A DNA stretch of 64,000 nt, from positions 2,397,001-2,461,000 of the forward strand of contig NZ_CP052859.1 in NCBI RefSeq assembly GCF_012935695.1, in the 5' to 3' direction. Each line of letters opens with the position of its first letter. The stretch's first letter is position 1. The notes below the pieces were generated by a model. The model did not search any database. It was not told the DNA's origin and saw only the letters and a program-made list of their open reading frames with translations. Of the stretch, positions 26,534 through 36,754 are shown piece by piece. Origin of the DNA: Pseudomonas sp. ADAK18 (lineage in GTDB: Bacteria > Pseudomonadota > Gammaproteobacteria > Pseudomonadales > Pseudomonadaceae). Position numbers and translations under genes: made by a program.

Positions 26534-27129
26534 GTGTCACCACACCCTACTTCGACCAACTGTTTGCCAAAAACGATGATCCCTGGGAATTTCGCCAGCG
26601 CTGGTACGAACGCCGTAAACGGGCGCTGACCCTCGCTGTGCTGACACGGCCACACTACACCTCGATTTTTGAACCGGGCTGCGCCAATGGAGAGTTAAGC
26701 GCCGAACTGGCGCCGCGCTGTGACCGCCTGTTGTGCTGCGACACCTCGATGGCTGCGGTGATTCTGGCGCGTAAGCGCCTGACGGAGTTTTCCCATGCCG
26801 AGGTGCAACAAAGCCGCTTGCCGCAACAATGGCCCACACAAGCGTTCGAGCTGATCGTGCTCAGTGAGCTTTGTTATTACCTGGATCGTGATGACCTGTG
26901 CAGCCTGATCGATTGCGCCCTCGCCTCCTTGACCCCCAAGGGGCAAATCCTTGCCTGCCACTGGCGCCCAGTCATCGAGGGCTGCCCGCAGACGGCCGAA
27001 CAGGTGCATGAACTTCTACAGGTACGGCTGGACATGCCACGCCTGATCCATCACCACGACAGTGATTTGCTGCTCGACCTGTGGTGTCGTGAGGGAGCTT
27101 CAGTTGCCGAGTTGGAGGGACTGCGATGA
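26530..27129 (+). CDS. NodS-like SAM-dependent methyltransferase
   Basis: 199 residues, class I methyltransferase of the NodS type. The family start YFDQLFAKNDDPWEFRQRWYE is followed by the SAM-binding motif I, IFEPGCANGELSAEL, then LLCCDTSMAAVILAR (acidic end of beta2) and ELIVLSELCYYLD (motif IV region). NodS N-methylates deacetylated chitooligosaccharides in rhizobia. Here it sits between a PIG-L deacetylase and a GT2 enzyme, each joined by ATGA overlaps, so N-methylation of a freed amino group is a reasonable guess. The substrate is not known. Confidence 0.85.
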   Translation: MSVTTPYFDQLFAKNDDPWEFRQRWYERRKRALTLAVLTRPHYTSIFEPGCANGELSAELAPRCDRLLCCDTSMAAVILARKRLTEFSHAEVQQSRLPQQWPTQAFELIVLSELCYYLDRDDLCSLIDCALASLTPKGQILACHWRPVIEGCPQTAEQVHELLQVRLDMPRLIHHHDSDLLLDLWCREGASVAELEGLR

Positions 27130-27785
27130 TCGGCATTTTGATACCGGTGCATAACGAAGAGGCGCTGTTGGGAGAATGCCTGAAAGCCGCCATAGTGGCC
27201 GCGAGCCACCCAGGGTTGTTGGGGGAAGAGGTACAGATTCTGGTAGTGCTCGACAGCTGCAGCGATGGCAGTGCCGCTATCGCCCAGGCGTTCGAAGTGC
27301 ACAGTCTAGAAGTGCAGGCGCGTAATGTCGGTCATGTACGTGGTGTGGGGGCCCGGTATTTACTCAACAACGGCGCCCGCTGGATTTCCTGCACGGACGC
27401 CGACAGTCGAGTCGCCCCTGACTGGCTGGTGGCGCAACTGGCCCTTGGGGTAGATGCCGTGTGCGGTACCGTGACAGTAGATGCCTGGAGCGAAGGCTTC
27501 GATTCCGCCGCGCAAATCCGCTATCACCTGGACTATGAGGCCCGTGAGGGACATCGGCACATTCATGGGGCCAACCTCGGTGTCAGCGCCGGCGCCTACG
27601 TGCGGGCGGGCGGGTTCGAGCCACTGGCCTGTCATGAGGATGTACAGCTTGTACTTCAATTGGAGCGTTGCGGAGCTTCCATAGCCTGGAGCCACCGGCC
27701 CCAGGTGATTACCAGCGCCCGTCTGGACTGTCGGGCCAAGGGCGGGTTTGGTGACTACTTGAAGAGCCTGATGCAGGCCTCGTAA
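27126..27785 (+). CDS. Family 2 glycosyltransferase
   Basis: 219 residues, GT-A fold. It starts with IGILIPVHNEEALLGECL, has the metal-binding DxD-type motif in CTDADSRVAPDWL, an acceptor region HIHGANLGVSAGAYVRAGGF and the catalytic-base region CHEDVQLVLQLE. No membrane segment is visible, so it acts in the cytosol or at the membrane surface. It begins in an ATGA overlap with the methyltransferase gene and ends about 200 bases before the second PIG-L gene. Donor and acceptor are unknown; an amino-sugar donor would fit the deacetylase and methyltransferase beside it. Confidence 0.85.
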   Translation: MIGILIPVHNEEALLGECLKAAIVAASHPGLLGEEVQILVVLDSCSDGSAAIAQAFEVHSLEVQARNVGHVRGVGARYLLNNGARWISCTDADSRVAPDWLVAQLALGVDAVCGTVTVDAWSEGFDSAAQIRYHLDYEAREGHRHIHGANLGVSAGAYVRAGGFEPLACHEDVQLVLQLERCGASIAWSHRPQVITSARLDCRAKGGFGDYLKSLMQAS

Positions 27786-27989
27786 AAAAATAGCGGGATT
27801 CATCGCCGTAAACGAGACGAATCGTTGACTATGATCAATACTCTTCGCACGGCAATCCAAGGTTGGAGCGTCGGCGCGGTGCGAAGGTCAGGTTCACGGT
27901 TCCTGCGAACCCGGTTCTCGCGCTACCAAAAAGAGTCGTCCCGTCAACGGGGTACGACCAGGCACTACCAGGACAAGGACGTGATACTC

Positions 27990-28751
27990 ATGAAGCCCGC
28001 CCCCTTAGTTGAAGGCCGCCGTGGCCCTGCTCAAATCTGGAATAGTGCGCCGCAACTGGCGCAGATCCCCGCTATCAGCCCAACCACCCTAGTGCCCCCC
28101 GGCGCGCGCGTGGTGGTCATTGCCCCACACCCCGGCGATGAAGTAGTAGCCTGTGGCGGTTTGCTGCAATTGCTGAGTACCCTCGATTATTCCCTGCAAC
28201 TGATTTCCGTGACCGACGGCAGCGCGAGCCATCCGGGTTCCAACGTCTGGCCAGCCAAGCGCTTGAGCGTGATTCGCCCCCAGGAAAGCGTCGAGGCGCT
28301 ACGACGCCTGGGCATGCCTCTGCACAGCCTGAAGTGGATTCGCGGTGGTTTTACCGATAGCGCGCTCCCGGCTCGGGAGCAGCAACTAAGCCAATTCATT
28401 GCCCGCTACCTGCAACCCGGCGACGTGGTGTTCACCACCTGGCGCTCTGACGGCAACGACGATCATGACGCCGTTGGTCGCGCCGCCGCCAAGGCCTGCC
28501 TGCTGGTGGGCGCACGTCTGCACGAATTGCCGGTATGGGCCTGGCATTGGCCCGCCCGCGAAGCCATCAACATTCCCTGGCGACAGGCACGCAAGATTCG
28601 CCTCGACACCTGGAGCGTCGCGCGCAAGCTACACGCTGCCCACGCGTATGCCAGCCAGTTGGTGGGTGACCCGGAAATCGGCCTGCCACCCATGATGGCG
28701 CAGGTGCTGCTGGAGCGGATGCGAGAGCCATATGAGATTGTGTTTTTATAG
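27990..28751 (+). CDS. PIG-L family protein (copy 2, catalytic residues lost)
   Basis: 253 residues from the ATG at 27990, the start that aligns with copy 1 (MKPAPLVEG versus MKTNPIVGQ); a frame opening at 27825 adds 55 basic residues of no family likeness. The fold is well kept (VVIAPHPGDEVVACGG, LISVTDGSASHPGS, WRSDGNDDHDAVGRA). However, HPDDE has become HPGDE, removing the catalytic Asp at position 49, and the H-x-D-H motif has become NDDH. The three expected metal ligands (His47, Asp50 and the last His of DDH) remain. By analogy with MshB this would be a metal-binding but weak or inactive deacetylase. It lies 204 bases after the GT2 gene and is convergent with glgB. Confidence 0.85.
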   Translation: MKPAPLVEGRRGPAQIWNSAPQLAQIPAISPTTLVPPGARVVVIAPHPGDEVVACGGLLQLLSTLDYSLQLISVTDGSASHPGSNVWPAKRLSVIRPQESVEALRRLGMPLHSLKWIRGGFTDSALPAREQQLSQFIARYLQPGDVVFTTWRSDGNDDHDAVGRAAAKACLLVGARLHELPVWAWHWPAREAINIPWRQARKIRLDTWSVARKLHAAHAYASQLVGDPEIGLPPMMAQVLLERMREPYEIVFL

Positions 28752-28800
28752 CCATGAAACACCCCCAATCCAACGCCAGCGCTGGGTTGAGGGCTCCACT

Positions 28801-31032
28801 TCAGCCCTGCGGCCGTAGAATCAATACCCCCAGCGGCGGCAGGTTCAGCGACAGCGAGACCGGCTGTCCATGCCGTGGCTCATCCTCAGTAAACACCCCG
28901 CCACCGTTGCCATAGTTGGACCCGGCATAGGTATCGGCATCGCTATTGATCGCCTCGCTCCACTGCCCGGCAAACGGCACGCCGACCTTGTAACCCTCAC
29001 GTGGCACCGGCGTGAAGTTAGCGACCACCAGCACCGGCCTGCCCTCCTTGCTCCAGCGCAGCCAGGCATAGACACTGTTGATCGCGTCATCGCCGATCAG
29101 CCACTGAAAGCCCTGGGGGGCGTCATCCTGATCGTGCAGTGCCGGTTCTTCGCGGTACAGGCGATTGAGGTCACCCACCAGCTTTTGCACACCCCGGTGC
29201 TCCGGGTATTGCAGCAGGTACCAATCGAGCTGCTGATCGTGGTTCCACTCCCGCCATTGGCCAAACTCGCAGCCCATGAACAACAGCTTCTTGCCAGGAT
29301 GCATCCACATGAAACTCAGGTAGGCCCGCAAGTTGGCGAATTTCTGCCAGCGATCACCGGGCATCTTGTCGATCAACGAGTGTTTACCGTGAACCACTTC
29401 ATCGTGGGAAATCGGCAGGATAAAACGCTCGGACCAGGCGTAGACCAGGCCGAAGCTCAGCTCATTGTGGTGATGGGCGCGGTAGACGGGATCTTGCTGG
29501 ATGTAGTGCAGCGAATCGTGCATCCAGCCCATGTTCCACTTGTAGTTGAACCCCAGGCCGCCTTGCTGGGTACTTTGGCTGACCCCGGGCCATGCCGTGG
29601 ACTCCTCGGCAATCACCAGCGCACCGGGGGCCTCAAGGGCCACTACGTCATTCAGATGACGCAGGAAGTCGATGGCCTCCAGGTTCTCCCTGCCGCCATG
29701 GCGGTTCGGCACCCATTCACCGGCCTTGCGTGAATAGTCGCGGTACAACATCGACGCCACGGCATCCACCCGCAGGCCGTCGATATGGAAATGCTTGAGC
29801 CAGTGCAGCGCCGAAGCCAGCATGAAACCGTGGACTTCCGTGCGCCCCAGGTTGTAGATCAGCGTGTCCCAATCCTGGTGAAAGCCTTCCAGCGGGTTGC
29901 CATATTCGTACAGCGCGGTGCCGTCAAATTGCGCCAGGCCGTGGGTGTCGGTGGGAAAATGCGCGGGCACCCAATCCAGAATCACGCCGATATCCGCCTG
30001 GTGACAGGCGTTAACGAAGAACGCGAAATCGTCCGGCGAACCGAAGCGCGCGCTGGGGGCGAATTGCGAAAGCGCCTGATAGCCCCAGGAACCACCAAAC
30101 GGGTGCTCCATGATGGGCATCAGTTCGATATGGGTAAAACCTAGCTGCTGCACATAGGGAATCAGCCGTTCAGCTAACTCGCGCCAACCATACTGACGGG
30201 CCACTTCGCCGACCTCGTCCAACTCGCACTGCCAGGAGCCAGCGTGCAACTCATAGATGGACAAGGGCGCGCTGGGCTGTTGCCGTTCGCTACGCGCTTG
30301 CATCCATGTCTGGTCCTGCCAATCCACGTGCAGGGGTGAGGCAACTTTTGACGCAGTGTCCGGTGGCAACTGGGTGGCCAGGGCCATCGGGTCGGCCTTA
30401 AGCGGCAAGATGCCACTAGCCCCGAGAATCTCGTATTTATAGGCAGCGCCGGGCTGCAGACGCGGGATGAAAATCTCCCAGACACCTGAGGGATGGCGCA
30501 AGCGCATCGGGTGCCGACGGCCGTCCCAGATATTGAAGTCCCCTACCACCGAAACCCGCTTGGCATTCGGTGCCCACACCGCAAAGCGCACGCCCTGGAT
30601 ACCGTCGACGCTCGTCACTTGGGCGCCAAGGCAACTGCTCAGGTCACGGTGATTGCCTTCGGCAAACAAATACAGGTCCATCTCCCCGAGCAACTGGCCG
30701 AAGCTGTAGGGATCTTCGGTGACCTGTTCGCCACCGGCCCATTGGATCTTCAACAAATAGCCTTGGCGCGTGGCGAAGTGGCCGACAAACAGCCCGGGTA
30801 TGTGCGCCGCATCCAGGTTGCCGATCTGCTCTCCAGTGTCTTGAGCCAGTACCTGAACACTCAAGGCTTCGGGCAAATAGGCGCGGATAAACTGACCGCC
30901 CGCCTCGTCATCGTGAGGACCGAGAATCGAGAATGGATCCTGATGTTCGGCCCGCACCAAAGCTTCGATATCCTTGGAGGCAGGCATCACCGTCAGCTTG
31001 GGTTGCAGCGGTTCTTTGTGTGTAAAACTCAT
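28801..31032 (-). CDS. glgB: 1,4-alpha-glucan branching enzyme GlgB
   Basis: 743 residues, GH13. Residues 1-110 are the extra N-terminal module, followed by CBM48 ([20 protein letters not shown]), then the barrel: [22 protein letters not shown], the nucleophile Asp in [13 protein letters not shown], the acid/base Glu in [12 protein letters not shown] and [11 protein letters not shown]. It makes alpha-1,6 branches in the glucan that GlgE or GlgA extends. The ATG overlaps the stop of treS (ATGA), so the two are coupled. It is the last gene of the minus-strand glgE-treS-glgB run, and a small hairpin (28790-28808) covers its stop. Confidence 0.95.
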   Translation of the reverse strand: MSFTHKEPLQPKLTVMPASKDIEALVRAEHQDPFSILGPHDDEAGGQFIRAYLPEALSVQVLAQDTGEQIGNLDAAHIPGLFVGHFATRQGYLLKIQWAGGEQVTEDPYSFGQLLGEMDLYLFAEGNHRDLSSCLGAQVTSVDGIQGVRFAVWAPNAKRVSVVGDFNIWDGRRHPMRLRHPSGVWEIFIPRLQPGAAYKYEILGASGILPLKADPMALATQLPPDTASKVASPLHVDWQDQTWMQARSERQQPSAPLSIYELHAGSWQCELDEVGEVARQYGWRELAERLIPYVQQLGFTHIELMPIMEHPFGGSWGYQALSQFAPSARFGSPDDFAFFVNACHQADIGVILDWVPAHFPTDTHGLAQFDGTALYEYGNPLEGFHQDWDTLIYNLGRTEVHGFMLASALHWLKHFHIDGLRVDAVASMLYRDYSRKAGEWVPNRHGGRENLEAIDFLRHLNDVVALEAPGALVIAEESTAWPGVSQSTQQGGLGFNYKWNMGWMHDSLHYIQQDPVYRAHHHNELSFGLVYAWSERFILPISHDEVVHGKHSLIDKMPGDRWQKFANLRAYLSFMWMHPGKKLLFMGCEFGQWREWNHDQQLDWYLLQYPEHRGVQKLVGDLNRLYREEPALHDQDDAPQGFQWLIGDDAINSVYAWLRWSKEGRPVLVVANFTPVPREGYKVGVPFAGQWSEAINSDADTYAGSNYGNGGGVFTEDEPRHGQPVSLSLNLPPLGVLILRPQG

Positions 31033-34000
31033 GACGTCTCCCCACCGCGTGCAGTTTTGGATACAGGTTTGAGCCCGCTGAGCAGCCCGTGCAAACCTTG
31101 CAACGGCACCGGCAACCAGGTCGGGCGATTTTCCGCTTCGTAGGCTACTTCGTACGCGGCTTTCTCCAGGCTGAACAACGTCAGCGCTGCGTCCTGGCCT
31201 TTGGCGTCCTGCCAGTCATGGGCCAGTGTAGTCGTGGCCTCATGGTAGGCCTGGATAAATGCCTGTCGTGCCTCACTCAGGTAACGATCTGCCACCCTTT
31301 GCCGCGCCGCATTGGCTTCGGGCGAGTGATCCACCCCTTGCACATTCAGGGCCATGGCGGCGGCATAATCAAACGACCGTAGCACGCCACTCACATCCTT
31401 GTACGGGCTGTGTTTGCCGCGTCGCTCATGGAGCGGCCGTGCGGGTTCGCCTTCAAAGTCGATCAGGTAGGCGTCGCCCTTGACGACAAGCACCTGGCCC
31501 AGGTGCAAGTCGCCATGCACGCGAATCCGCAAGCCTCCCACCGTGGCCTTGGCCAGCGCCTGGACGTGGCTGGCGATGAGTTTTTTCTGATCCAGCAAAG
31601 CACTGACCAGCGCTTGATCAGCAGCGCTCAACTTGCCCTGATGGTGCTTGAGCAACTGCAGCGCACGGTCAATTTGTGCGCCTACCTGCTTGGCCCAACC
31701 CTGACTGTCCTTGAGAGACGTGACCTCGGGCTTGAAGTCTTTGTTGGCGGTTGGCGCCGCCAGCACCTGATGCATCTCCCCCAGGCGCTGGCCGAGCATT
31801 CCGGCGAAGTCCGCCAGTTCACCGAGGGCGTTGTAGTGTTGTTCCTGCTCGGAAATTGCCTCGGCCAACTCATCGCGAATCGCCCGCTCCAGGTTGTTCT
31901 GGGTCCAGCCCCAGGCGTCGCCCTGATTACTCAGGTAACCCTGGGCAATCATCAGCAAGCTGTCCTGGCCTTCGGCATCGCGACGAATCACCGAGCCCAG
32001 CAGCGGCGAGATGTGTTCATAGCCGGCGGCTGTCAGGTAAGCCCCCATCTCCAGTTCGGGATGCACACCCGCGCTGACTTTGCGGATCAGCTTGAGCACC
32101 AGACTGCCGCCCACCACCACGGAACTGTTGGACTGCTCGGCGGCCAGGTAGCGCACGTCCGACTCGTCGGTGAGTTCCAGTTGAGCCAGTTGCGCCGCGG
32201 ATTCGAAGCGAATGTCGCCGTCGGTGGAATGCAGCACGGTAGTGGCTTGCAGGCCATGGATCACCGCGCGGATGTAGGTGTCGAGGCTGAAGGCATCGGT
32301 CACCAGACCGACCTGGCGCACCCGGCGTACACGGGCCAATGCCAGTTGTTGTGGCAAGGCGCTGGTGTACTGCTCTTCGGCCAGGAAGCCGAGCGGCAGT
32401 TGATACCGGCTGACCTGTCCGCCGGTGGTGACTTCGATCTCGCTGAGCAATACCGGGTGCAGGGGATCACCAAAACGCACACCGTAGGCGATGTGTACGT
32501 TGTCGATAGCCGAGTCCTTGTTGGCAAACCAGCGGCGCTTGGGCAACCAGGCAGGCAGCGAGGTCTGCTCCAGGGTGGTGCGACATGGCGCTTCGAGCAA
32601 CTCTTCCATGCGCTTTTTCAGCACCAGCGTGGTGAAGTCCGGAATGCTTTGCGCCGGCTCCACATGCCAGCTCGGCATCTGGTTTTCCGCCGCCAACACA
32701 AACCAGTAGAAGCCATACGGCGCCAGGGTCAGCAGGAAAGTCAGCTGGCCGATGGGTGGGAAGGCATTGCCGCCGAGCATTTCCACCGGGACCATCCCCG
32801 CAAATGCCGAGAGGTCCAGCTCTGCCGCTTGGGCGCTGCGCGAGACGTTGGCCACGCAGAGGATGATTTCCTGCCTGCCGTCATCGCCCGTGTATTCACG
32901 GGTATAGGCCAGGATCCTGCGGTTGGTCGGCGAAAGCATTTTCAGACTGCCACGACCGAACGCCTTGGACTGCTTGCGGATTGCCAACATACGCCGGGTC
33001 CAGTTCAGCAGCGAATGCGGGTCCTGGGCCTGGGTTTCGACGTTGACTGACTGGTAGCCGTAGAGCGGGTCCATGATCGGCGGCAGCACCAGGCTTGCCG
33101 GATCGGCACGGGAAAAGCCGCCGTTGCGGTCAATGGACCATTGCATGGGGGTTCGTACGCCGTCGCGGTCGCCGAGGTAGATATTGTCACCCATGCCAAT
33201 TTCATCGCCGTAATACAGGGTTGGCGTGCCCGGCATCGACAGCAGCAGGCTATTGAGCAGTTCGACGCGGCGGCGGTCGCGCTCCATCAGTGGTGCGAGG
33301 CGGCGGCGAATACCCAGGTTGATCCGGGCGCGGCGGTCGGCGGCGTAGTAATTCCACAGGTAGTCGCGCTCTTTGTCGGTGACCATCTCCAGGGTCAACT
33401 CATCGTGGTTGCGCAGGAAGATCGCCCACTGGCAATTGGCGGGAATCTCCGGGGTCTGGCGCAGGATATCGGTGATCGGGAAGCGATCTTCCTGAGCCAG
33501 CGCCATATACATGCGTGGCATCAGCGGAAAGTGAAAGGCCATATGGCATTCGTCGCCGTCATCGCCCTTCTTGTCACCGAAATACAGCTGCGTGTCCTCC
33601 GGCCATTGATTGGCTTCGGCCAGGAGCATGCGGTCCGGGTAGTTGGCGTCGATTTCGGCGCGGATCTGCTTGAGGACGTCGTGGGTTTCCGGCAGGTTTT
33701 CGTTGTTAGTGCCGTCACGCTCGATCAGATAGGGAATGGCGTCCAGGCGCAGGCCGTCGATGCCCATGTCGAGCCAATAACGCATCACCGACAGCACGGC
33801 TTTCATGACCTGAGGGTTGTCGAAGTTCAGGTCCGGCTGGTGGGAATAGAAGCGGTGCCAGAAGTACTGGCCGGCGACCGGGTCCCAGGTCCAGTTGGAT
33901 TTTTCGGTATCGAGAAAGATGATACGGGTGCCGTCGTATTTCTGGTCGTCGTCGGACCAGACGTAGAAATCCCGGGCCTTGGAACCTGGCTTGGCCTTGC

Positions 34001-34376
34001 GCGCGCGCTGGAACCACGGGTGCTGGTCGGAGGTATGGTTGATTACCAGCTCGGTGATGACCCGCAGCCCGCGTTTATGGGCCTCGGCGATAAAACGCCT
34101 GGCGTCGGCCATGGTTCCGTAGTCGCTGTGCACGCCACGGTATTCGGCGATGTCATAGCCATCATCGCGCCGTGGTGAGGGGTAGAACGGCAGCAGCCAG
34201 ATGGTGTTCACGCCTAGCTCGGCGATGTAGTCGAGTTTGGTGATCAGCCCAGGAAAGTCGCCGATACCGTCGTTATTGGAGTCGAAATAGGATTTGACGT
34301 GAACCTGATAAATCACCGCATCCTTGTACCAGAGCGGGTCTTTGATAAAGGTGGCAGCCTTGGGTTTCTTCGCCAT
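31029..34376 (-). CDS. treS: Trehalose synthase fused to maltokinase (TreS-Pep2)
   Basis: 1115 residues. The first 550 or so are TreS (GH13): [33 protein letters not shown], the nucleophile Asp212 in [10 protein letters not shown], the acid/base Glu254 in [11 protein letters not shown] and [12 protein letters not shown] around 325. The C-terminal half is a maltokinase of the Pep2 type, with the aminoglycoside-phosphotransferase-like loop [13 protein letters not shown] and the metal site YLIDFEGEP. The fusion isomerises trehalose to maltose and phosphorylates it to maltose-1-phosphate, the donor for GlgE. CCAGGAG lies before the ATG. A REPIN lies between glgE and this gene. Confidence 0.95.
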   Translation of the reverse strand: MAKKPKAATFIKDPLWYKDAVIYQVHVKSYFDSNNDGIGDFPGLITKLDYIAELGVNTIWLLPFYPSPRRDDGYDIAEYRGVHSDYGTMADARRFIAEAHKRGLRVITELVINHTSDQHPWFQRARKAKPGSKARDFYVWSDDDQKYDGTRIIFLDTEKSNWTWDPVAGQYFWHRFYSHQPDLNFDNPQVMKAVLSVMRYWLDMGIDGLRLDAIPYLIERDGTNNENLPETHDVLKQIRAEIDANYPDRMLLAEANQWPEDTQLYFGDKKGDDGDECHMAFHFPLMPRMYMALAQEDRFPITDILRQTPEIPANCQWAIFLRNHDELTLEMVTDKERDYLWNYYAADRRARINLGIRRRLAPLMERDRRRVELLNSLLLSMPGTPTLYYGDEIGMGDNIYLGDRDGVRTPMQWSIDRNGGFSRADPASLVLPPIMDPLYGYQSVNVETQAQDPHSLLNWTRRMLAIRKQSKAFGRGSLKMLSPTNRRILAYTREYTGDDGRQEIILCVANVSRSAQAAELDLSAFAGMVPVEMLGGNAFPPIGQLTFLLTLAPYGFYWFVLAAENQMPSWHVEPAQSIPDFTTLVLKKRMEELLEAPCRTTLEQTSLPAWLPKRRWFANKDSAIDNVHIAYGVRFGDPLHPVLLSEIEVTTGGQVSRYQLPLGFLAEEQYTSALPQQLALARVRRVRQVGLVTDAFSLDTYIRAVIHGLQATTVLHSTDGDIRFESAAQLAQLELTDESDVRYLAAEQSNSSVVVGGSLVLKLIRKVSAGVHPELEMGAYLTAAGYEHISPLLGSVIRRDAEGQDSLLMIAQGYLSNQGDAWGWTQNNLERAIRDELAEAISEQEQHYNALGELADFAGMLGQRLGEMHQVLAAPTANKDFKPEVTSLKDSQGWAKQVGAQIDRALQLLKHHQGKLSAADQALVSALLDQKKLIASHVQALAKATVGGLRIRVHGDLHLGQVLVVKGDAYLIDFEGEPARPLHERRGKHSPYKDVSGVLRSFDYAAAMALNVQGVDHSPEANAARQRVADRYLSEARQAFIQAYHEATTTLAHDWQDAKGQDAALTLFSLEKAAYEVAYEAENRPTWLPVPLQGLHGLLSGLKPVSKTARGGETS

Positions 34377-34426
34377 TGGATACTCCTGGAGAGTTCAAAA
34401 AAATCTACCTGAATAACCACAATCAA

Positions 34427-34515
34427 TGTGGGAGCTGGCCTGCCTGCGATAGCGCTTTGCCGGCTAGCATTTCCGGCACTGACCCACCGCTATCGCAGGC
34501 AAGCCAATTCCCACA
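34427..34515. repeat. REPIN-type palindromic repeat between glgE and treS
   Basis: Two inverted REP arms, TGTGGGAGCTGGCCTGCCTG (left) and the near-complement ending AAGCCAATTCCCACA (right), flank a central spacer. The same arms recur at 62249-62335. It sits in the only sizeable gap of the minus-strand operon and would form a strong RNA hairpin between glgE and treS. Confidence 0.85.
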
Positions 34516-34549
34516 GTTGATCTCCGGTGTTTTGGAGATCAGGGCCCCT

Positions 34550-36562
34550 TCAGGAAACGGTAATCCGCCAAATCCCGAACGGCTGGTGCCACGGCTCGAT
34601 CCGCATCCACTGGGTCTTGCCGTACCAGGTCCAGCGGTGGCCGTTCATCAGGTCCTCGCCCTGGGTCTGGGCATCGTCCGCAAGGCCCATCTCCCACAGC
34701 GGCAATTCAAAGTGGGCTTCCTGGGCGTTGAACGGATCGAGGCTGACGGCCACCAGAATGAAGTTGCTGCCGTCATCGCTGCGCTTGCCGAAGTACAGGA
34801 TGTTGTCGTTCCAGGCGTTGTAGAGCTTCAGACCCAGGTGACTGTGCAGTGCCAGGTTTTGCCGGCGTATCCGGTTCAATTGGGCGATCTCGGCAATGAT
34901 ATTGCCGGGCGCGCTGAAGTCCCGTGGGCGGATCTCGTACTTCTCCGAGTCCAGGTATTCCTCCTTCCCCGGAATCGCGGCGGCTTCGCACAATTCGAAA
35001 CCTGAATACATGCCCCATAACCCTGAGCCCATGGTGGCCAGCACGGCACGAATCAGAAAGCCAGCGCGGCCGGACTCATGGAGAAAGCCTGGGTTGATGT
35101 CCGGCGTATTGACGAAAAAGTTGGGGCGAAAGCATTCGCGCCAGGGCGACTCGTTCAACTGCGTCAGGTATTCGGTTAGCTCGGCCTTGGTGTTGCGCCA
35201 GGTGAAATAGGTGTAGCTCTGGGAGTAACCGACCTTGCCCAGGCGCGCCATCATGGCCGGGGTGGTAAACGCTTCGGCGAGGAAGATCACATCCGGGTGT
35301 TTGGCCCGTACATCACTGATCAGCCATTGCCAAAACGGCAGCGGCTTGGTGTGGGGATTGTCGACCCGAAACGTCTTGACGCCCTCCAGGACCCAGCCCA
35401 CCACGATGTCCCGCAGCTCGGTCCACAGGCTTGGAATGGCGTCGGCGGCGTAGAAGTCGACGTTGACGATGTCCTGGTATTTCTTCGGTGGGTTCTCGGC
35501 GTATTTGATACTGCCGTCGGGGCGCCAGTTGAACCAGCCGGGGTGTTGCACAAGCCAGGGGTGGTCCTGGGAGCACTGGATAGCGAAGTCCAGGGCGATT
35601 TCCAGGCCGTGATCGGCGGCGGCCTGCACCAGGCGCCGGAAGTCTTCGCGGCTGCCTAGTTGCGAGTGAATGGCGTCGTGACCACCCTCCTCACTGCCAA
35701 TGGCGTAAGGGCTGCCCGGATCATCGGGCCCGGCCGTCAGGGCGTTGTTCTTGCCCTTGCGATGGCGGCGGCCGATGGGATGGATCGGCGGGAAGTACAG
35801 CACGTCAAAACCCATGTCATGGATCATCGACAAGCGTGAATGCACATCGTTGAAGGTGCCGTGACGGGCCGGGTCGTCAGTGATCGAGCGGGGAAACAGC
35901 TCGTACCAACTGGCAAATTGCGCAGCCTGACGCTCCACATCAATCGGGTACACCGGGCTGATGCTCAAATAGGGGCGATGATCAGCCTGGGCCATCAGGC
36001 GTGCACTTTCTTCGTGCAAAAACATCGCTACTTGTTCGGTTTCCAGCAAGCCCGAGAGTTGGTGGTGCAACTGCATCAAGCGGTCGCGCAGTTCGTTTTC
36101 ACTGCGCTCGGCAGCTTGTAGCACCTGGCTGCGACCTTCCTGCAGTTCCAGGCTGACTGGCACGCCAGCCTCATGCTTCTTGCCCAGCTCGTAGCAAAAG
36201 CTGGCGAAGTGATCGATCCAGGCCTCGATGCAGTATTGATGAGGGCCTTGGGCGCTGACGGTCAATGCGCTCTCCCAGCCATTGTTGCCGACATCGGTCA
36301 TGGCCACGCGGTGCCAGCTCTCTTCACTCAACGGGCGCCAACGCACCAGCACCGCGAGCTTATCGTGACCGTCAGCAAATACCTTACTGGTCACGGTGAT
36401 GCGCTGCCCCACCACGGCCTTGACGGCAAACTCGCCGCCGTCGATCACCGGGGTGGTGCTTTCAATGGCAATCCTGGGCAGCAGCAGTGCCTGGGACAGT
36501 GGTAACAAAGGCGTTGAATCGTCTTGCGTCGGTGCTATCTGGTTCGGTGATTCAGCGGTCAT
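34550..36562 (-). CDS. glgE: Alpha-1,4-glucan:maltose-1-phosphate maltosyltransferase GlgE
   Basis: 670 residues from the ATG at 36562 (MTAESPNQI); in-frame ATGs at 36586 and 36619 would add residues without family likeness. It is a GH13 GlgE: an N-terminal beta domain (GQRITVTSKVFADGHDKLAV), YFPPIHPIGRRHRKGKNN, IALDFAIQCSQDHPW, the nucleophile Asp in FRVDNPHTKPLPFW and the acid/base Glu in VIFLAEAFTTPAMM. It transfers maltose from maltose-1-phosphate to alpha-glucan chains. First gene of the glgE-treS-glgB run; a candidate AlgU promoter lies upstream. Confidence 0.95.
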   Translation of the reverse strand: MTAESPNQIAPTQDDSTPLLPLSQALLLPRIAIESTTPVIDGGEFAVKAVVGQRITVTSKVFADGHDKLAVLVRWRPLSEESWHRVAMTDVGNNGWESALTVSAQGPHQYCIEAWIDHFASFCYELGKKHEAGVPVSLELQEGRSQVLQAAERSENELRDRLMQLHHQLSGLLETEQVAMFLHEESARLMAQADHRPYLSISPVYPIDVERQAAQFASWYELFPRSITDDPARHGTFNDVHSRLSMIHDMGFDVLYFPPIHPIGRRHRKGKNNALTAGPDDPGSPYAIGSEEGGHDAIHSQLGSREDFRRLVQAAADHGLEIALDFAIQCSQDHPWLVQHPGWFNWRPDGSIKYAENPPKKYQDIVNVDFYAADAIPSLWTELRDIVVGWVLEGVKTFRVDNPHTKPLPFWQWLISDVRAKHPDVIFLAEAFTTPAMMARLGKVGYSQSYTYFTWRNTKAELTEYLTQLNESPWRECFRPNFFVNTPDINPGFLHESGRAGFLIRAVLATMGSGLWGMYSGFELCEAAAIPGKEEYLDSEKYEIRPRDFSAPGNIIAEIAQLNRIRRQNLALHSHLGLKLYNAWNDNILYFGKRSDDGSNFILVAVSLDPFNAQEAHFELPLWEMGLADDAQTQGEDLMNGHRWTWYGKTQWMRIEPWHQPFGIWRITVS

Positions 36563-36640
36563 CGAGCATGTCCCCTTACGCCCCATGGACGCTCTTGTGC
36601 TTGATACGCAAAGACCCATCCTGAAGCGGACCCTTTAAGT

Positions 36641-36668
36641 TCCGAGCCCGATGGCGGGTGAAAAGTTC
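36641..36668 (-). promoter_or_regulatory. Candidate AlgU (sigma-22) promoter of glgE
   Basis: On the minus strand GAACTT (36668-36663) is followed by 17 bases and TCGGA (36645-36641). The AlgU/RpoE-type consensus is GAACTT-N16/17-TCTGA, so the -35 is perfect and the -10 differs at one base. It would give a leader of about 70 bases before the glgE ATG. AlgU control fits osmotic-stress induction of trehalose and glucan genes. Confidence 0.45.
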
Positions 36669-36754
36669 AGGTGAATCTGCCGCCGCCGGGCGGGGAATCA
36701 AATCCCCCCTACAGATGTCCACCGATATAGCAAAGCACAAAGGAGGCCATACCG

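Noticed and set aside
27825..27989. 55-residue N-terminal extension of the second PIG-L protein
   Set aside because: Basic, low-likeness sequence with no counterpart in copy 1; the two copies align from the ATG at 27990.
31410..33050. 546-codon open frame on the plus strand
   Set aside because: Antisense to treS within fully conserved enzyme motifs; no ribosome binding site or recognisable domain.
33141..34178. 345-codon plus-strand frame opposite treS
   Set aside because: Antisense shadow of the TreS catalytic domain.
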